The translations under genes were made by a program, and so were the position numbers. The notes below the pieces were generated by a model. The model was not told the DNA's origin, made no database searches, and saw only the letters and a list, made by a program, of their open reading frames with translations. 53,824 nucleotides of DNA from Lachnospiraceae bacterium (GTDB taxonomy: Bacteria; Bacillota; Clostridia; Lachnospirales; Lachnospiraceae), in the NCBI GenBank assembly GCA_024403275.1, contig JAKSSD010000009.1, forward strand, positions 1 to 53,824, written 5' to 3'. This document shows positions 46,675-53,811 of the stretch, piece after piece (position 1 is the stretch's first letter; each line of letters opens with the position of its first letter).

Positions 46675-46694
46675 AATAACAATTCTCTTTCTCA

Positions 46695-46724
46695 TAAAAA
46701 GAAAGTGCCGATATTTCGACACTT
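46695..46724 (-). terminator. Hairpin between SCIFF precursor and maturase genes
   Basis: On the leftward strand AAGTGTCG and CGGCACTT form an eight-pair stem (46724-46703, one wobble) followed by TCTTTTT. It lies 21 bases after the precursor stop, so it should end most transcripts there and let a minority read into the maturase. Confidence 0.82.
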
Positions 46725-46745
46725 CCCTGTTTGCTTAAATACAAA

Positions 46746-46892
46746 TTATTCAGCCTTGTTCTCGCACTGCTGATTAGCAACACCACAACTTGTCTTGCAA
46801 GCTGACTGGCAAGATGTCTGGCATTCACCACATCCACCCTTTTTAGCGCTTTCGCAAAGGTCACGTGTTTCAAGAGTCTTAATTCTCTCCAT
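46746..46892 (-). CDS. scfA: SCIFF ranthipeptide precursor (six cysteines in forty-five residues)
   Basis: This 48-residue peptide begins MERIKTLETRDLCESAKKGG and continues CGECQTSCQSACKTSCGVAN, ending QQCENKAE. It has seven cysteines, at 13, 21, 24, 28, 32, 36 and 43. The last six form the CxxC-x3-C-x3-C-x3-C-x6-C core typical of SCIFF. Its neighbour is the matching radical SAM maturase. AGGAGATAAG precedes the ATG. It has its own promoter upstream and a terminator hairpin downstream, the arrangement expected for a highly made substrate and a little-made enzyme. It is too short for most automated gene callers. Confidence 0.95.
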   Translation of the reverse strand: MERIKTLETRDLCESAKKGGCGECQTSCQSACKTSCGVANQQCENKAE

Positions 46893-46943
46893 AGTTCTTA
46901 TCTCCTATAAATATAAAATTTTAAAGTCATAGTATATTGAAAT

Positions 46944-46972
46944 TTAACCATATAAACGACTTAAAGTCAAGA
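46944..46972 (-). promoter_or_regulatory. Promoter of the SCIFF operon
   Basis: TTGACT (46972-46967), 17 bases and TTAAAT (46949-46944) lie about 52 bases before the precursor start. GACTTTAAGTC at 46960-46970, overlapping the -35, is an 11-base palindrome. Confidence 0.6.
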
Positions 46973-46985
46973 TATACCTATATTT

Positions 46986-47900
46986 CTATCCTAGTTCAAT
47001 CATTCTGTTAATACAGCGGCTGGCGCCTTCCATTACTTTCTCATCAAGATTTATCTCTTCTCCACCTACACCTTTAAGAACATTAAGTACATCTACAAGA
47101 GTAGTTACCTTCATATTCATACATGTAAGATTAATTGATAATGGATAGAATAATTTATCAGGACAATCAAACTGAAGATGTTCAACAATACTGTTTTCTG
47201 TTCCTATAATGAATTCCTTAGCATCTGATTTCTTAGCATAAGCCATAATACCTGTTGTTGAACCAACATAGTCTGCCATAGCTACAACCTCAGGTCTGCA
47301 CTCTGGATGAACTAAGAATAATGCATCTGGATGAAGTTCCTTTGCCTTTTTGACATCATTTACGGTCATTACAGCATGACGTGGACATCCACCGCGGAAA
47401 AATACAAATTCCTTCTCTGGAATCTGCTTTGAAACATAATCTCCAAGATTAGGATCCGGAATAAATAGAATCTTATCATTATCCAAAGCCTTACAAATCT
47501 TAACTGCCGAAGCTGATGTAACACAAACATCACATCCTGTCTTAAGTTCTGATGTTGTATTAATGTAAGCTACTACTGCGTGATCAGGATACATTTCCTT
47601 AAATGCTTCCAAAGCCTCAAGATCCATCTGTTCTGCCATAGGGCAGCCTGCTACTGGATTTGCAAGATATACCTTTTTCTCAGGTGATAAAATCTTGCAG
47701 GTTTCTGCCATAAATCTTACACCACACATTATTACATTCTTATGCTCATCTTTGCTTGCTTCCACGCTAAGTCCAAATGAGTCGCCGATATAATCAGCCA
47801 CCTCAAGAATCTCCTGACCAACATATGCATGTGCAAGTACACAAAAATCTTTCTCCTTTTTAAGTTTAATAATCTCTTCCTGAATCTCTTTTATTGTCAT
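46986..47900 (-). CDS. nadA: Quinolinate synthase NadA
   Basis: This 304-residue enzyme condenses iminoaspartate with dihydroxyacetone phosphate to quinolinate, using a 4Fe-4S cluster. Family motifs are visible: CVLAHAYVGQEI, VEVADYIGDSFGLS, VIMCGVRFMAETCKILSPEK (a cluster Cys), CDVCVTSASAVKI and LVHPECRPEVVAMADYVGST. It is the last gene of the nadB-nadC-niaR-nadA operon, 21 bases after niaR. The SCIFF unit begins 93 bases later. Confidence 0.97.
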   Translation of the reverse strand: MTIKEIQEEIIKLKKEKDFCVLAHAYVGQEILEVADYIGDSFGLSVEASKDEHKNVIMCGVRFMAETCKILSPEKKVYLANPVAGCPMAEQMDLEALEAFKEMYPDHAVVAYINTTSELKTGCDVCVTSASAVKICKALDNDKILFIPDPNLGDYVSKQIPEKEFVFFRGGCPRHAVMTVNDVKKAKELHPDALFLVHPECRPEVVAMADYVGSTTGIMAYAKKSDAKEFIIGTENSIVEHLQFDCPDKLFYPLSINLTCMNMKVTTLVDVLNVLKGVGGEEINLDEKVMEGASRCINRMIELG

Positions 47901-47921
47901 AATAAAACCTCATTAATCAAA

Positions 47922-48452
47922 TTAATCATTCTTCTCCCATGGCTGCCATGGTACAAGGAAACCACTATCTTCAAGTTTCTTTTCTATCAAATCAAGTCTC
48001 TCTTTAGATGTAGCCTGCACCAAATGATAATGATAACCAGATGTTGCATTTCCAAGGAGTGAAGATTTACTCTTTCCTATCTTCTCCATGAATTCAGATA
48101 CATCCTGTCTTGATCTGATATCCATATCTGCTGAAACTCTGTTATAAACTGTATGACTTATACTTACGTTTTTGATAATACCGCCACAATCAACGATAAG
48201 ATTCAATTCTTCCTCTGTACGCTCGAGTCCATGCTGAACCTTAACCTCTCTTGTAAAGGAATCATCCGCCTGAAGCAAATATCCTCTGTTAGTAACAATT
48301 ATCCCCTGCATTCCATTCTTAATAACCGCAAGATCCTGAACAATTATTTGTCTACTAACACCAAACTTCTCAGCTAGTTCCTTAGCTGGTACCGGCCTGT
48401 CAGCGTTCTTAAGTATAGCTATTATCTTTTCTCTTCTTTCAGCTGTTTTCAA
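47922..48452 (-). CDS. niaR: NiaR-type niacin-responsive transcriptional repressor
   Basis: This 176-residue repressor has an N-terminal HTH_11 winged helix (REKIIAILKNADRPVPAKEL, AEKFGVSRQIIVQDLAVIKN) and a C-terminal 3H domain with conserved histidines (VQHGLE, ISHTVYNR, GYHYHLVQA). In Firmicutes this family shuts down NAD genes when niacin is present. It starts at TTG, with GGGAGA six bases upstream. Lying inside the operon it would control, it likely acts at the repeats upstream of nadB. Confidence 0.9.
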   Translation of the reverse strand: MKTAERREKIIAILKNADRPVPAKELAEKFGVSRQIIVQDLAVIKNGMQGIIVTNRGYLLQADDSFTREVKVQHGLERTEEELNLIVDCGGIIKNVSISHTVYNRVSADMDIRSRQDVSEFMEKIGKSKSSLLGNATSGYHYHLVQATSKERLDLIEKKLEDSGFLVPWQPWEKND

Positions 48453-48494
48453 TGAAAATCTCCCATAATTAATACTGCTTATATCTCAAATACT

Positions 48495-49346
48495 TTAGAT
48501 GGCATGAAGGTTCTTCATAGAAATATCCATGATTGGTGATGAGTGTGTCAAAGCACCGCTTGAAATGTAATCAACACCAAGAGCAGTAAGTCTTGCGATA
48601 TTTTCTTTTGTTACATTTCCCGAACATTCTGTTTCTGCACGATGATCAATCCATGCAATTGCTTCCTGCATCTGTTCTGTAGTCATGTTATCAAGCATAA
48701 TGATATCTGCGCCTGCTTCTACCGCTTCCTTAACCTGCTCAATTGTCTCAACTTCAATTTCAATCTTTCTTACAAATGGAGCATATTCCTTAGCCATTTT
48801 AACTGCATTAGTAATACTTCCTGCTGCACCAATGTGATTATCCTTAAGGAGTACACCATCTGATAAATTATAACGATGGTTGCAACCGCCTCCTACTCTT
48901 ACTGCATATTTCTCAAAGATTCTGCAATTAGGAGTAGTTTTTCTTGTATCAAGTAATGTAGTTTTGCTGCCCTCAAGAAGTTTTGCAACCTCATTAGTAT
49001 ATGTAGCAATTCCACTCATTCTTTGAAGATAATTAAGCGCAACTCTTTCACCTGAAAGAAGAACTCTGATATCACCATTTACAACTGCAAGCAACTGGCC
49101 TTTCTTAACGAAATCTCCGTCCTTGCTCTTCATAATTACTTCTGTTTCTGGATCAAGAAGTGTAAATACTCTTGCATACACATCAAGACCGGCAATAATA
49201 CCATCCTGCTTACATATAAGATCAACTGTACCCATTTTCTTTTCTGGCATAACTGCATTTGTAGATACATCTTCACTAGTAATATCTTCCTGAAGAGCCA
49301 TCATAATAAGCTTATCTGCATTTAACTTCATCGTAATATCATTCAT
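48495..49346 (-). CDS. nadC: Nicotinate-nucleotide pyrophosphorylase NadC
   Basis: This 283-residue enzyme turns quinolinate and PRPP into nicotinate mononucleotide. Motifs include ALNYLQRMSGIATYTNEVAK, LLDTRKTTPNCRIFEKYAVR, VGGGCNHRYNLSDGVLLKDN and ADIIMLDNMTTEQM. The ATG at 49346 is chosen: GAAGG lies seven bases upstream and the nadB stop is four bases before it. An earlier start would overlap nadB. Confidence 0.97.
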   Translation of the reverse strand: MNDITMKLNADKLIMMALQEDITSEDVSTNAVMPEKKMGTVDLICKQDGIIAGLDVYARVFTLLDPETEVIMKSKDGDFVKKGQLLAVVNGDIRVLLSGERVALNYLQRMSGIATYTNEVAKLLEGSKTTLLDTRKTTPNCRIFEKYAVRVGGGCNHRYNLSDGVLLKDNHIGAAGSITNAVKMAKEYAPFVRKIEIEVETIEQVKEAVEAGADIIMLDNMTTEQMQEAIAWIDHRAETECSGNVTKENIARLTALGVDYISSGALTHSSPIMDISMKNLHAI

Positions 49347-49350
49347 ATAT

Positions 49351-50625
49351 TTACCTTCTTTCTGCTTCATTCATAACTATTTCTTTATATTCCTTAAATA
49401 GTGCATCTATGTCCGAATAAATGGACATATCAACATTATTTACATCGCAGCCAGTATGTTTGCTGCCATATACAATATCATCTGCTGCTCTTTGCGCAAA
49501 CACTAACGATTCAAGCAAAGAATTACTAGCCAGTCTATTCTTTCCATGTACTCCGTTGCATCCTGCTTCGCCTACTGCATAGAGACCTTGCATTGATGTT
49601 CTTCCAGCTAAGTCAGCCTTAACTCCACCCATATGATAGTGTTGTGCTGGTACTACTGGAATTGGCTCCTTCAATACATCATAACCCTCTTCAAGACAAT
49701 GCATATAAATATTTGGAAAATGCTGTAAAATAACTTCCTTTCCAAGAGGTCTCAAATCTTCCCAAACATGCTCTGTACCATCTTTGTTCATCTGATCCCA
49801 GATAGCCTGACTTACGACATCTCGAGGCTTAAGTTCATCTGTAAATCTTTCTCCCTGCTCATTAAGAAGTAAAGCACCTTCACCTCTTACTGATTCAGAA
49901 ATCAGGAATCTTCTTCCCTTCTTTCTTGTGAAAAGAGTTGTTGGATGAATCTGTACATAATTAAGATTCTCAACCTCAACACCCTTTCTTATAGCAATCG
50001 CTATAGCATCACCAGTTATATGAGCAAAATTAGTTGAGTTCTTATAGATACCGCCAATTCCTCCACATGCCCATACAACATCATTGGCCTTTATTGTAAA
50101 TACATTTCTTTCGCTATCAGCTACGACAATTCCACCGCAGACATTATTTTCACAAATAATATCAAGCATTGTCACGTACTCATGAATCTCTATATTTTCT
50201 TTTTCTTTTGCTCTGGCTAATAAAGTGGAAGTAATCTCTCTTCCTGTTATATCCTCATGAAAAAGAATTCTTGGCTGGCTATGAGCGCCTTCCTTAGTAA
50301 AGGCAAGACTTCCATCCTTTTCTTTCTCAAATCTTACTCCCATTTTAATAAGTTCTCGAATGACACTATTAGAAGATCTAATCATCAGATCAACTGTTTT
50401 CTCATTATTCTCATAATGACCAGCTCTCATAGTATCTTCAAAATAATCACCGTAATCCTCTTCACCTCGAAGCATACAGATTCCACCTTGTGCAAGGAAT
50501 GAGTCAGACTCATCTGCCGCAGTTTTAGTGATAATACATATCTTCTTGTTCTCAGGAAAATTTAAAGCACAGAAAAGCCCTGCTGCTCCAGTTCCGACAA
50601 TTACAACATCGTACTCGCGATTCAT
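49351..50625 (-). CDS. nadB: L-aspartate oxidase NadB, short form
   Basis: This 424-residue flavoprotein oxidises aspartate to iminoaspartate, the substrate of NadA. The FAD site (VVIVGTGAAGLFCALNF), the substrate stretch (EGAHSQPRILFHEDITGREI) and AQHYHMGGVKADLAGRTSMQ are present, then GLYAVGEAGCNGVHGKNRLA. It is about 100 residues shorter than E. coli NadB: the C-terminal helical domain is nearly absent, with only about 50 residues after the flavin domain. The catalytic part is complete, so it is likely active. It opens the NAD operon. Confidence 0.95.
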   Translation of the reverse strand: MNREYDVVIVGTGAAGLFCALNFPENKKICIITKTAADESDSFLAQGGICMLRGEEDYGDYFEDTMRAGHYENNEKTVDLMIRSSNSVIRELIKMGVRFEKEKDGSLAFTKEGAHSQPRILFHEDITGREITSTLLARAKEKENIEIHEYVTMLDIICENNVCGGIVVADSERNVFTIKANDVVWACGGIGGIYKNSTNFAHITGDAIAIAIRKGVEVENLNYVQIHPTTLFTRKKGRRFLISESVRGEGALLLNEQGERFTDELKPRDVVSQAIWDQMNKDGTEHVWEDLRPLGKEVILQHFPNIYMHCLEEGYDVLKEPIPVVPAQHYHMGGVKADLAGRTSMQGLYAVGEAGCNGVHGKNRLASNSLLESLVFAQRAADDIVYGSKHTGCDVNNVDMSIYSDIDALFKEYKEIVMNEAERR

Positions 50626-50696
50626 ATCATATCTCCTCTCAAAAGAGTTAATGAATTCAAACTCAAAAAGACCAGAAATTTGAATATCCTGATATG

Positions 50697-50725
50697 ATTT
50701 TATTTCTGTATGTTGTCATTGTCAA
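50697..50725 (-). promoter_or_regulatory. Promoter of the NAD operon
   Basis: TTGACA (50725-50720), 17 bases and TAAAAT (50702-50697) lie about 72 bases before the nadB start. Two further TTGACA copies lie 12 and 24 bases upstream but have no partner -10 box at the proper distance. Confidence 0.7.
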
Positions 50726-50754
50726 TATATATGTCAAGTTATGTGTCAAGACAC
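50714..50754. promoter_or_regulatory. Repeated TGTCA boxes, candidate NiaR operator
   Basis: TGTCA occurs at 50714, 50720, 50732 and 50744, spaced 6, 12 and 12 bases. The last is part of an inverted repeat GTGTC-AA-GACAC (50743-50754). They overlap the -35 box of the nadB promoter. The operon contains niaR, so NiaR binding is the simplest reading, though the site is not proven. Confidence 0.5.
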
Positions 50755-50768
50755 TAACTGTAAATCCT

Positions 50769-51599
50769 TTATTTATGGGCTTTTTTTTTCAAATTTTCAT
50801 TAAGACTTCCGGTTCTGTAACCTTTTAAGTCTAATGCAGTGTACTCAAAGCCTATTTTCTTAAACTCTTCATACACACCTTCTCTTATTTTTACATCCAT
50901 AAATCTATCCATGTCTTCTGCTAACAATTCAATTCTTGCAATCTTGTCATGAATTCTTACTCTTACCTGTCTAAATCCAAGATCCATTATGTACTGTTCT
51001 GCTTTATCGACCATATCAAGCTTTTCAGCAGTTATTTTTTCTCCATAAGGAAATCTGCTTGCTAAACAGGCATAGGATGGTTTGTCCCAAGTTGGTATAT
51101 TAAAATAATTAGATAATTCTCTGATTTCTGCCTTGGTAAATCCGCAATCTCTCAAAGGACTCTTTACTCCTAACTCCTTGATTGCCTGATGTCCGGGACG
51201 ATAATCTCCATTATCATCCAGATTTGAGCCTTCCACTACAATGCCAGTATTATATTCTTTCGCCAGTTTTATTATCTGAGTAAATATTTCCTTCTTACAT
51301 ATATAGCAACGATTAACTGGATTATTAACAAACTCTTCTATCTGCAATTCTTCAGGATGACATATAAGTTGTTTAACCCCAAGCTCCTTACAATAGTCTC
51401 TGGCTTCCATTGATTCTCTCTTTGGAAATGAGTTGGATTCAGCTGTTATTGCTAAAGCATTATCCCCTAACGCCTCATGTGCAGCATACAAAAGGAAAGT
51501 AGAATCCACTCCACTAGAAAAAGCCACTGAAACCCCTTTGTATTTTATTAAATCTTCTTTTAACTTTTCGTATTTTTCAAGTAATAATGGACTTATCAC
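50769..51599 (-). CDS. larE: LarE-type ATP-dependent sacrificial sulphur transferase
   Basis: This 276-residue protein is a PP-loop enzyme of the LarE family, which adds sulphur to the nickel-pincer cofactor of lactate racemase. The PP-loop reads FSSGVDSTFLL. Three cysteines fit the iron-sulphur version of the family: CYIC in NRCYICKKEIF, and one in SYACLASRFPYG. The LarE ending LDLKGYRTGSLNE is present. No larA, larB or larC gene is in the window. The GTG at 51599 is chosen; AGAGGAATAAG lies upstream. A TTG 18 bases earlier is possible. Confidence 0.88.
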   Translation of the reverse strand: MISPLLLEKYEKLKEDLIKYKGVSVAFSSGVDSTFLLYAAHEALGDNALAITAESNSFPKRESMEARDYCKELGVKQLICHPEELQIEEFVNNPVNRCYICKKEIFTQIIKLAKEYNTGIVVEGSNLDDNGDYRPGHQAIKELGVKSPLRDCGFTKAEIRELSNYFNIPTWDKPSYACLASRFPYGEKITAEKLDMVDKAEQYIMDLGFRQVRVRIHDKIARIELLAEDMDRFMDVKIREGVYEEFKKIGFEYTALDLKGYRTGSLNENLKKKAHK

Positions 51600-51674
51600 A
51601 ATTCTTATTCCTCTCAACCGATAAATAGTATAATTTTTATCTTATTCGATATTTAGTAATGAGATTTCCTAATT

Positions 51675-52700
51675 CTATGTAATATCTATCTGTATATTTC
51701 TTGCACACCAGGGAGACTCATAGAGTTTATTATGAACGAAATAATTATAGGATCTGCATCCTCCACCACAGTATCCGCCAAGCCCACACTCGGCGCATTT
51801 TCCTGTCAGCATATCCTCTGTAAAATGTCTGTTATAAGCAAAATTATCAGGATTGTTCCAAATCTTTTCCAAGGATTCATCTCTGATATTTCCCTCTATA
51901 AAGAAATCATCATACATAGATTCGCATCCTCTTATATTACCTATGCTGTCAATTCCTATAGATGATATTCCCGCTGCGCAGCCTGTGAAATACGCTTTTC
52001 CATTTTTATCTCCTCTGATTCTTCCGTCAGATGGAGTAAAATAACCAATATTGTCAGCTACTCCTAGTGCAAAAGAATAATTATCCAGATTATCTTCTAC
52101 GAATTTAATAACTTTATTAAAGTCATATTTATAATCGATATTATTTTTTGAAGCATTTCCCATTGGTGAACAGGACTGTAGCTGCCATGCGAAGACAGGA
52201 TATTGTTTAATAATCTCGCCAAGTATTTCAAGACTATCTGAATTTTCCCTGTTTAATGTAGAAATAACACTGACTGGTATTTCTTCTTCACATAGAATCT
52301 CTATCGCTCTTATTGCTCTGTCAAAGCTTCCTTCCTGTCTATATTTATCATGAATTTCCTTAGGACCATCAAGCGATACAGCTATTGATTCTATCCTAAG
52401 CTTCTTCAAATCATTTATTATTTCCTCAGTAAACAAAAATCCATTAGTGATTATATTTACATTTATATTATTTATTCTTAATCTCTCTATTATCTGTCTC
52501 CAGTCCTTACGCATGAAGACTTCACCACCTATAAGTGAGACTCTCTCACAACCAAGCCGCCCTAGTTCATCAGCAAGATTCATACATTCAGATGTACTAA
52601 GTTCCTTCTCTCTTGCCTTTCCTCCCCCTGAGCCACAGTACTTGCAGGAGAAACAACAAGCAAGTGTGATTTCCCATACACATCTTGTAAGTTTATACAT
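51675..52700 (-). CDS. Radical SAM/SPASM peptide-modifying enzyme
   Basis: This 341-residue enzyme opens with YKLTRCVWEITLACCFSCKY and Cys; the radical SAM cluster motif is C-x3-C-x2-C (CCFSCKYC). The barrel follows (VSLIGGEVFMRKDW, NVNIITNGFLF, AVSLDGPKEIHDKYR). The SPASM C-terminus has FTGCAAGISSIGIDSIGNIR, GCESMYDD and GKCAECGLGGYCGGGC. Such enzymes usually modify peptides or small proteins. The ATG at 52700 has GGAGG six bases upstream and overlaps the stop of the YAGP-repeat gene by eight bases. That gene is the natural candidate substrate. There is no separate RRE domain. Confidence 0.9.
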   Translation of the reverse strand: MYKLTRCVWEITLACCFSCKYCGSGGGKAREKELSTSECMNLADELGRLGCERVSLIGGEVFMRKDWRQIIERLRINNINVNIITNGFLFTEEIINDLKKLRIESIAVSLDGPKEIHDKYRQEGSFDRAIRAIEILCEEEIPVSVISTLNRENSDSLEILGEIIKQYPVFAWQLQSCSPMGNASKNNIDYKYDFNKVIKFVEDNLDNYSFALGVADNIGYFTPSDGRIRGDKNGKAYFTGCAAGISSIGIDSIGNIRGCESMYDDFFIEGNIRDESLEKIWNNPDNFAYNRHFTEDMLTGKCAECGLGGYCGGGCRSYNYFVHNKLYESPWCARNIQIDIT

Positions 52701-53034
52701 AACTTCCTCCAGAAGTATTATCATCCCTTTTTAAAAGTGATCCACAAGAAGGGCAGAATTTTGAATTATCAGGAACTGGATTGCCACATTCTCTGCAAAA
52801 CTTCTTTGCTGTTTGTTCGTCATCTGGAGCCTCTGTATTATCAAGCACATTCACCATGCCATTCATCATAGTTTCAGGGCCGGCATATACACCTGCCATT
52901 ATTACGGAATTATTATTAATACTAACTGGACCTGCATACACAAATCTCATCTCAATTGGTCCCTTTAATTCTAATCCCTTTGCTCTATTTGGATATTTAG
53001 GTTCATTATCGTCAAATGGCATATTCTCTGTCAT
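52693..53034 (-). CDS. YAGP-repeat protein with C-terminal zinc ribbon, candidate radical SAM substrate
   Basis: This 113-residue protein has two parts. The N-terminal 70 residues contain two YAGP copies, FVYAGPVSINNNSV and GVYAGPETMMNGMV, after a polar leader-like stretch (PFDDNEPKYPNRAKG). The last part is a zinc ribbon, CRECGNPVPDNSKFCPSCGS at 79-98. GGAGGGG precedes the ATG. The stop overlaps the start of the radical SAM/SPASM gene by eight bases, so translation is coupled. I do not recognise a named family. The repeats suggest sites of modification; the ribbon may serve for recognition. A plain zinc-ribbon protein without modification is the alternative. Confidence 0.7.
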   Translation of the reverse strand: MTENMPFDDNEPKYPNRAKGLELKGPIEMRFVYAGPVSINNNSVIMAGVYAGPETMMNGMVNVLDNTEAPDDEQTAKKFCRECGNPVPDNSKFCPSCGSLLKRDDNTSGGSYV

Positions 53035-53065
53035 ATAATCCCCTCCGGTTTTGATACACTTTTGA

Positions 53066-53088
53066 AAAATAAAACATTTTCCAATGTT
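53066..53088 (-). terminator. Weak terminator of the histidine phosphatase gene
   Basis: AACATT and AATGTT form a six-pair stem (53073-53088), followed on the leftward strand by TTATTTTT. It separates the phosphatase gene from the YAGP-repeat gene. Confidence 0.55.
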
Positions 53089-53121
53089 AAGAATTATCTT
53101 TCTTTACAAAATACATATAAT

Positions 53122-53670
53122 TTATTTTAACTTAATTAATTTGCAGTTTGGAATACCTTCCTTCCATAATTCGGATACGGGATTATTTCTGATCTGTGTA
53201 ACTATAGTGGAATTCATTGCACCATGTCCGACAATCAAAACATCTTTTCCTTCTGCCAAATCAGGTTCAACCACTTCTTTTAAGAACTCTCCTGTTCTTT
53301 TAAATACATCATCGAGTGTTTCCCCACCTTCAACTCCTTTATAATTCTGTGGTTCAAAAAAGAGAACATTTACGGGACAATCTGGAATATCAAATGAGTT
53401 CTCTATTCCCTCGTATATACCAAACCCCATTTCTCTTAATCTATCATCAATAATTATTGGAATATTTCTGCCTTTTAAGACAAGTTCAGCAGTTTCTCTT
53501 GCACGAATAAGAGGTGAACAATAGCAAACATCAAAATGAATGTCTTTGTATTCTTCACTGGCAGCAATTGCCATTTCTCTTCCTTCATCATTAATTGGAA
53601 TATCTGTGCAACCTTGAAGTTTTCTTTTCGCATTCCAGTCTGTTTTTCCATGACGCATTATATATAACAT
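53122..53670 (-). CDS. Histidine phosphatase (phosphoglycerate mutase-like) family protein
   Basis: This 182-residue protein belongs to the two-step histidine phosphatases. The phosphohistidine motif is MRHGKTDWN; YCSPLIRARETAELVLKG, REMGFGIYEGIEN and VGHGAMNSTIV complete the active site. The length is that of CobC or broad-specificity phosphatases rather than of full phosphoglycerate mutase. No cobalamin gene is nearby, so the substrate is open. Confidence 0.9.
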   Translation of the reverse strand: MLYIMRHGKTDWNAKRKLQGCTDIPINDEGREMAIAASEEYKDIHFDVCYCSPLIRARETAELVLKGRNIPIIIDDRLREMGFGIYEGIENSFDIPDCPVNVLFFEPQNYKGVEGGETLDDVFKRTGEFLKEVVEPDLAEGKDVLIVGHGAMNSTIVTQIRNNPVSELWKEGIPNCKLIKLK

Positions 53671-53706
53671 CTCTTTATCTCCTTGGTTAATTTATTTCGC
53701 GGATTC

Positions 53707-53748
53707 TCTCCGTACTCCACCACCTACTTAAAACAAGTTGTACGGAGA
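53707..53748. repeat. Inverted repeat element, copy 1
   Basis: TCTCCGTAC (53707-53715) pairs perfectly with GTACGGAGA (53740-53748) around a 24-base loop rich in CCACCACC. It lies upstream of the phosphatase gene. Confidence 0.75.
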
Positions 53749-53767
53749 TTTTGGCTTTTCTCTCATT

Positions 53768-53811
53768 TCCTCCGTACCAGCACCTTACTGGCGTCCACCA
53801 CGTACGGAGGA
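53768..53811. repeat. Inverted repeat element, copy 2
   Basis: TCCTCCGTAC (53768-53777) pairs perfectly with GTACGGAGGA (53802-53811), again with a CCACCAC loop segment and an inner CCAG/CTGG stem. Its stem shares the CTCCGTAC core with copy 1, 61-62 bases away. More copies may follow beyond the window. Confidence 0.75.

Noticed and set aside
46658-46873. A 71-codon leftward frame covering the SCIFF region
   Set aside because: It is a shifted reading of the SCIFF precursor. The correct frame has the Cys pattern, a ribosome-binding site and the matching maturase.
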